This document shows positions 58,985-64,000 of a stretch of DNA of 64,000 bases, piece after piece. Every line of letters begins with the position of its first letter. The first letter of the stretch is position 1. Below the pieces are notes generated by a model that worked only from the letters and a program-made list of their open reading frames with translations, searched no databases and was not told the DNA's origin. A program made the position numbers and the translations under genes. The stretch covers positions 798,282 through 862,281 of the forward strand of contig NC_018252.1 in the NCBI RefSeq assembly GCF_000227135.1, in the 5' to 3' direction. Source of the stretch: Leishmania donovani. Lineage: Eukaryota; Euglenozoa; Kinetoplastea; Trypanosomatida; Trypanosomatidae.

Positions 58985-59440
58985 AGAGGGCCAAGCGCCT
59001 GCGACGTTGGGGAGTCGGAGAGACTCAGCGCCACTCACGTCGGCGGTCCGACGGTGGACGGCGTTGCACCGGAGCGACCTGCAGCACTGCACACGCGTGT
59101 GCCATCCATATGATGGGCAGAGTGTGCCGACGTGGCTGGGACGTATCCCACCCGGCCCTCGCTGCTTAGTGGTGCGGGGCGGCTCAGGCGCCCCACAGCC
59201 CCTTCTCGTGGTGAGAGGGCCAAGCGCCTGCGACGTTGGGGAGTCGGAGAGACTCAGCGCCACTCACGTCGGCNNNNNNNNNNNNNNNNNNNNNNNNNNN
59301 NNNNNNNNNNNNNNNNNNNNNNNNNNNNNNNNNNNNNNNNGCTCCGCACCGCGCGATGCGAGTGGGAGGGGCCCTGTGGCAGACCCGGGGGGTGCAGTGT
59401 TGACCTCGCGTTGCACAGCAGCGAAACGGACACGTTGGCG
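58881..59440 (+). mobile_element. SIDER2-like retroposon copy D2, rearranged and gapped
   Basis: Shares with copy C the left part (from CAGGGCTCTGTG) and the right part (ending at GACACGTTGGCG). Inside it, 59194-59273 repeats 58965-59044 before a run of N, so the copy is internally duplicated or misassembled. It is truncated at its 3' side compared with copy C. Sense to the surrounding genes under the orientation assumed for copy C. Confidence 0.68.
59274..59340. other. Assembly gap (67 N) inside repeat copy D2
   Basis: Run of N within the rearranged repeat. Confidence 0.99.
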
Positions 59441-59657
59441 AATCTCCTTCTCCTTTTATACTTTCTCCCTTTTCCGTTCTCCGCGACATCGCCACCAGAG
59501 CGGCTATCGCCGGCACACGCGCACTTGCCACTGTGACTTACACTCAGCCACACTCACAGTCATCCGACTTCACACCTTCCTCTCGGTTGCAGCGGCTAGT
59601 CATTCTGAATCCTGTTTCTCTGCCCCGTGTCTGTAAGTGGGCGCGCCGTGATCAGCT

Positions 59658-61379
59658 ATGGGCCGTACGAATGCGAAGAAGCAGGAGGCGCGAGAGGAGC
59701 GCCTCAGCAAGCTTCCTCAGTCAGATCGATTGGCGAAGATCGCCCTCATCAAGAAGAAGGGGGGGCGCGTACTCGATGCGGCTGAAAAGCATGCACTGAA
59801 GATGTCGTCGGCGCATGGCGAGATTTTGCGCCTATGGGAGAAGCTGCGCACGATCGAGGAGCGCACGGAGGAGCAAGCTGCCATGCCTTCCAGCAAGAAG
59901 ACCGCATATGCGCACAAGTACCCCATGGTGGACAAGCTCATGCATCTCATCGAGCCCAAGTTCGCGAACCTCGTGCGTACACCGAGCGTGAGCCGTGTGG
60001 TGCAGTCAATGATCAAGTACGGCTCGGCGGAGCAGGTCAACAGGCTCTTGAAGTGGGTCTCGAAAGACTTTTCCACCTACGCGACGGACGCCTACGCGCA
60101 TTTCGTGGTTTGCGCGTTGGTACGCCACGCTCCACACGAGGCCTACAGTAAGTTAATGACGCACGTGATACCGTCCGTGCCACAGCTTGTAGCGCACAAG
60201 TTCGGTATCGAGGTGCTCCACTCTGTATACAGCAGTCGGTGGTGCAGCCCTGCGGACCGCAGCCTCCTCTTGTTAGCTGTGTTTAAAGACAACGTGGCAG
60301 TGATGAAGCGGTGGCCGGGGTACCCGGAGGTGGAGGCGGTCTTGAAGCAGAACCCGTCACTTCAGCGTCGCCTTCTCAGTCGCCTTTTTGACCTCAGCGA
60401 CAAACTGGTGTCACAGAAGGAGGCGATTGGGTACCCGTTTGTGCAGCGGCTCGTTGGCACCTACGTAAGGTGCGGCACGCGTGATGAGGTGAGCGAGCTG
60501 TGCGACACGCTGCGTCCACACATTACCGCTATTTCGGTCACCCGGGAAGGCGCCCCTCTTGCCTCCCTCGCCTTCTCCTTGACAGAGCCAAAGAAGCGCA
60601 AGGAAGTGCTTCACAGCTTCAACGCTCAGCTGGGGGAGCTCTGCACCAGCAAGTACGCAGCACCGGTCATCGCTCGCCTGTTTGATCTCCTGTACGACGC
60701 GCAGATGCTGAGGAAATACGTTGCGAGCGACCTAGCGGAGCACATTGGGCAGGTAGTCAACAGCCCTTATGGCTACCAAATCCTTATGCACCTGCTCACC
60801 CCTCACGAGGAGCGCAAGTGGAGGTTCTTGCTTCCCAACTGGCAGGAGCACAACCTCTTCTCTATGGAGAATAAGGAGTGGAACCACCACACGTGGCTCA
60901 CGCCAACATTTGTGCCCGAGACTGTAGAGATTTGCAGCAAGCCTGCTGCCACGTCCCACCTCGCAGCGCTGCCGATGCTCGTCAAGGCATTTCTGCGGTA
61001 TGTCACCGACGAAGCCAACAGCGCCAAGCTGAACCGCCACCACGCGGCACTCATTGCACGCGAAGTTCTGCACGTGGTACAGCACGAGCCACTCTACAAG
61101 GCCGCCATTCAGCTTTCCGCGGATGAGGAGCAGGCGTTGTCCAAGCTGGCTCCCGCACATGGCAAGCGAGAGCGTGAGGACGCAGCGGGGGAAGTGGAGA
61201 AGTATGCCGCGGCCCCGGAAAAATGCCCCAAACGTGAACACGGCAGCCAGAAAGCCGCAGCGCTCACCCCAGCCGACAAGAGGAAGAAGACAAAGGTGCC
61301 GACGGCCACCTCAGCAGCCGCCCCACTGGGGGGCAGGCGGGTCAAGACGGTTGCAAAGGAGAGGGTCAAGAAGATTTAG
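59658..61379 (+). CDS. Puf6/PUM3-type Pumilio-like protein, ribosome biogenesis
   Basis: A 573-residue protein of the Puf6/Puf-A/PUM3 branch. A basic start (MGRTNAKKQEAREERLSKLP) leads to the helix MSSAHGEILRLWEKLRT, then KYPMVDKLMHLIEPKF. Divergent Puf repeats follow (RTPSVSRVVQSMIKYG, DAYAHFVVCALVRH, HKFGIEVLHSVYSS, SPYGYQILMHLLTPHEERKW). The region after these corresponds to the CPL domain that typifies Puf6/PUM3. The tail (about 490-573) is Lys-rich and nucleolar-like. Puf6/PUM3 proteins bind structured RNA or DNA non-specifically and assist 60S subunit assembly. The kinetoplastid PUF8 label is possible but from memory. The ATG at 59658 is the first Met of the basic start. Confidence 0.85.
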   Translation: MGRTNAKKQEAREERLSKLPQSDRLAKIALIKKKGGRVLDAAEKHALKMSSAHGEILRLWEKLRTIEERTEEQAAMPSSKKTAYAHKYPMVDKLMHLIEPKFANLVRTPSVSRVVQSMIKYGSAEQVNRLLKWVSKDFSTYATDAYAHFVVCALVRHAPHEAYSKLMTHVIPSVPQLVAHKFGIEVLHSVYSSRWCSPADRSLLLLAVFKDNVAVMKRWPGYPEVEAVLKQNPSLQRRLLSRLFDLSDKLVSQKEAIGYPFVQRLVGTYVRCGTRDEVSELCDTLRPHITAISVTREGAPLASLAFSLTEPKKRKEVLHSFNAQLGELCTSKYAAPVIARLFDLLYDAQMLRKYVASDLAEHIGQVVNSPYGYQILMHLLTPHEERKWRFLLPNWQEHNLFSMENKEWNHHTWLTPTFVPETVEICSKPAATSHLAALPMLVKAFLRYVTDEANSAKLNRHHAALIAREVLHVVQHEPLYKAAIQLSADEEQALSKLAPAHGKREREDAAGEVEKYAAAPEKCPKREHGSQKAAALTPADKRKKTKVPTATSAAAPLGGRRVKTVAKERVKKI

Positions 61380-62681
61380 GCCTACGCCACATCAGTGGCG
61401 GTGCGCGTCCCTGTGAGTGCGTTGGTTTGTGCACGCATCGGAGGGTTGCATCAGCTTTAATGTGGCTAATGAAGTGGATGTGCGCCATCGCGAGTGCGTG
61501 TCTCCTGGGGGTAGAAGAGGGTGGCTGCATGGGAGGCCGCCCTCCTCCTCTCTCTCTCTGACATGTGCGGAGCGCGAAGGTGCCCTTGTCCCTTGGTACA
61601 GTGGTGTGCGTTGTGCAAGGAAGGAGGTGGAGGCTACTGCGGCGGCGGTAGTCACTGAAGGAGAAGGAGCGCTTCTCCGCTCGTCCGTCGTTTTTCCTTG
61701 CCCTCCCCTCCGACGTGCGCGGCAGCTCACTCGCTGATGCGCACCCACGAGCGAGCCTGCCGAGTAACGCGTTGCTGTTGTTTATTAAATCTCTGGTGGT
61801 CATCGTTCTCGGATCCCCTAAGCCGAATTTCGACGCAAGAGCGAAATAAAGGCCGCCAAAGTTCGAACAGCCACCGCGAGGCTGAGAGGTGTAAGAGAGG
61901 AGGCACCCGCCAATCATTGGGCTTGAGGAGACTACACCCACTCGAAGACATGCATGCATGCACGGGTGCAACGAAGACAAGTGGTTTCGAATACGTATCT
62001 CTTTCCTGCAACGAGGGGTAGTCGACACGTGTGTGTGTACATGCAGCTGCTCTATGCGCGCAGAGGCAGCGCTCTCCCACGCGACATAGTCTCACGCATT
62101 AGGGGGAGGGGAGATTGCGCTTGTTTTTATGTTTCCATGCAAGCACACTCGCAAGGCTCTGAAAGGGGAGTGCCATTCGGCTCCTTGTCTGCTCCACTTG
62201 CTGTCTGGCTGCGTCACCTATCCATAGTTAGGGGAAGGGAAAGGGGAGAAGACACTTCTTCGTGTCACGTCGACAAGCACGGTGGGCGGACCTCTTCTCC
62301 CATTGTACTTCAACCTACCGACGTCTGCTGCGATCCGCCTCCACTTCCTCTGCCGCACTTACTGCTCGTGGTGGTGTGGTCGTCTTCTCGCCCATGCCCA
62401 CCGTCAAGCGGCGCTATACAATCGATATCGTGGTGAGTGGTCATCTCTCTCCCTCTCCCTACTCTCCTTGTCATTAGACTACAAGGTCTTTGTCTCCCCT
62501 TCTCTTTTAGATTCGGCGCATCAGCAACAACGAGCGCCTTCCTTTCCGCCAAAACCGCCACAGGCGCCAGCCTACGTAGTTACTGCGGTGCATAGACTTC
62601 AGGGTCGAGCTGCACTACGCGCACACAGGGCTGTATGCTGTTGTCTTTTGCTTGCGCGCAGCTGCGGACGGCCTTCTCTAC
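61380..62681. other. Intergenic, 1.3 kb
   Basis: Mixed composition with pyrimidine tracts near 62440-62470 and a strong acceptor before adenylate kinase. No gene is seen. Confidence 0.65.
62660..62661 (+). promoter_or_regulatory. Predicted trans-splice acceptor (AG) for adenylate kinase
   Basis: The T-rich tract TGTCTTTTGCTTGCGCGCAG ends 20 bases before the ATG at 62682. Confidence 0.5.
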
Positions 62682-63386
62682 ATGCCGAGCAAGTTCCTGC
62701 GGCTGCTGTTCGTAGGTGCGCCGGGTGTGGGGAAGGGGACTTATTCCGGTCGCGCGGCCGTGTCGCTGGGCTGCCACGCCGTCTCCAGCGGAGACCTTCT
62801 GCGGAAGGAGGTTGCTGAGGGCACGGCGATCGGCAAGCAGGTGAAGGAGCTGATTGAGAAGGGCGTCTTTGTTCCCGATGAGATCATCACAAAGATGGTG
62901 GCGCAGCACATAGCGTCGCTGTCGGCGGACAAGGAGCGACCAAACGGGTACATTTTGGACGGGTACCCGCGCAACATCTCGCAGGCAACAGCACTGTGGT
63001 CGTCAGGGGAGATCAAGATCGACCACGTCATCAACCTCACTCAACCGCGTAACGTGATCATCAAGAAGCTCTCGTCGCGCCGATCTTGCCCGGACTGCGG
63101 GTTTGTGTACAACCTGGCCTCTATCGACGAGGGAGGGATCAAGATGGACCCCCTCAAGCCCAAGCTGGATGGCGTGTGCGACAAGTGCGGCTGCACAAAA
63201 CCTCTCATCACCCGAAAGGACGATGACATCGATGTCGTGACAACGCGCCAGGATGCGTACAGCGCCGTCGCAACGCCACTCCTGCGCTTTTACAAGGAGA
63301 AGGGTATCCTGCACGAGTTTCCGGTACTAGGCGGCACAAAACTATACTTGCCGAAGCTGCTCGAACTGATCTCGACGTTGGATTAG
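62682..63386 (+). CDS. Adenylate kinase with zinc-binding lid
   Basis: A 234-residue adenylate kinase (AMP + ATP to 2 ADP). It has the P-loop GAPGVGKGT at 12-20, the NMP-binding segment SSGDLLRKEV and EKGVFVPDEI, the signature LDGYPRN, and a long lid beginning SRRSCPDCGFVYN and closed by CDKCGCTKPL, a four-cysteine zinc site seen in long-form enzymes. TRQDAYSAVATPLLRFY completes the core. There is no clear presequence, no C-terminal glycosomal tripeptide (ends STLD) and no flagellar N-terminal extension, so a cytosolic or other location is open. The acceptor at 62661 supports the start. Trypanosomatids carry several compartment-specific isoforms. Confidence 0.93.
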   Translation: MPSKFLRLLFVGAPGVGKGTYSGRAAVSLGCHAVSSGDLLRKEVAEGTAIGKQVKELIEKGVFVPDEIITKMVAQHIASLSADKERPNGYILDGYPRNISQATALWSSGEIKIDHVINLTQPRNVIIKKLSSRRSCPDCGFVYNLASIDEGGIKMDPLKPKLDGVCDKCGCTKPLITRKDDDIDVVTTRQDAYSAVATPLLRFYKEKGILHEFPVLGGTKLYLPKLLELISTLD

Positions 63387-64000
63387 TGTGCTTGTCGCGT
63401 TTCTCTCTTTCATCGCACGAGGTCTTCTCGCTCTCTCTCTCTCCGTCGTGTGTGCGTGTGTGTGCGGTTTCGTGCAGGCGCTTCGTTTCAAAATGCGAGC
63501 GCCGCTTCCGTTGTTCTTGGAATCTGCTCGTCTCTCCTCTCCGTCCTCATCGGCCTCTCTCCGGTGTTCTCTCCCTCCCTCCTCTACCCTGTTTCGACTC
63601 GAAGCTGGTGTTCGCCCTCATCTCAAGGACATCGCCACCCAGATGCGCAGATGAAAACAAACGTATCCATCAGGCACAGCCGCAAGTAGACGGCCATGGA
63701 GATCGCAACTCTCCGAGCACTTTTTCAACCGCAGAAAGGAGCATCAAGGACCCGCGCGCCTCTCGTGCCTGCACCCCGCTTCGCGTCGCGTTCTCCCCTC
63801 GTGTGCGTGGGGCGCTCTTCTCTCGCTCTCTTGAGTGCTGCACCAGTACACAACACAGGCTTGACACAGTGCCTTCGCCAGAAGGCAGCAGTTACGAGGA
63901 TGGAGGTGAAGTGTGAAGAGCTACCTCGAGCTCCGTTCTCCGCCCACACCGCGCAGGTTTCTACCGTTGTGCAGCTGGAGTGACTCGGGGACAGTCTCTC
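63387..64000. other. Intergenic to the right edge, 0.6 kb
   Basis: Pyrimidine-rich 3' flank of adenylate kinase. A frame from 63386 is an out-of-frame translation of C/T tracts. No gene is seen before the window ends. Confidence 0.6.

Larger units (their letters stand above)
57905..59657. other. Intergenic, 1.75 kb, contains SIDER2-like sequences and a large direct duplication
   Basis: Holds repeat copies D1 and D2, two gaps and a near-identical direct duplication (58132-58508 and 58608-58984). The last 200 bases are the Puf gene leader. No gene is seen. Confidence 0.7.

Noticed and set aside
1..64000. CRISPR arrays, bacterial operons, riboswitches or prophage
   Set aside because: Gene structure, spacing and content are those of a trypanosomatid nuclear chromosome; no spaced repeats or bacterial signals are seen.

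Overview
The window is nuclear DNA of a trypanosomatid, almost certainly Leishmania. Genes are long and intronless, widely spaced by pyrimidine-rich and CA/TG-rich DNA, and lie in two long head-to-tail blocks on opposite strands, the layout of kinetoplastid polycistronic transcription units. Third codon positions are strongly GC-rich. The gene set (mitochondrial succinyl-CoA synthetase alpha, PEX2, PEX10, an AEK1-like AGC kinase, a PUM3-type Puf protein) fits, from memory, the region equivalent to Leishmania chromosome 25 / T. brucei chromosome 3. I could not run a search to confirm the species. Six runs of N show this is a draft assembly. Five lie in or beside a repeated element and one lies inside a duplicated gene.

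Left block (1 to about 9.2 kb, minus strand): the extreme 5' end of one succinyl-CoA synthetase alpha gene, a second gapped copy, a SIDER2-like retroposon, a BRO1-domain protein, a small coiled-coil protein and a protein with an internal ubiquitin-like domain. A divergent strand-switch region follows (about 9.24-10.44 kb) with long G, A and C runs, the expected place for bidirectional RNA polymerase II initiation.

Right block (10.4-64 kb, plus strand): CLP1, VPS33 (with an overlapping upstream ORF), a JJJ1/DNAJC21-type J protein, PACRG, CSN2, a SYCP2-like protein that is probably kinetochore protein KKT17 or KKT18, PEX2, a PHD-finger protein, a membrane-anchored protein with a suspected frameshift pair, two small single-span membrane proteins, a TraB-like protein, a DHHC acyltransferase, PEX10, an LRR/EF-hand protein, an ASH-RhoGAP protein resembling the C-terminal half of OCRL, SPC12, a MORN-VPS9 protein, the AEK1-like kinase, an unassigned coiled-coil protein, the Puf protein and a zinc-lid adenylate kinase. 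Three more SIDER2-like copies lie between genes.

Functional themes are endolysosomal traffic (VPS33, BRO1, ASH-RhoGAP, MORN-VPS9), glycosome import (PEX2 and PEX10), large-subunit ribosome biogenesis (JJJ1-type and Puf6/PUM3-type proteins), flagellum (PACRG, perhaps the LRR/EF-hand protein) and chromosome or cell division (KKT17/18-like, AEK1-like). Genes in one kinetoplastid unit are co-transcribed but regulated after transcription, so adjacency does not by itself show shared function. I found no tRNA, rRNA, CRISPR or bacterial-type operon.
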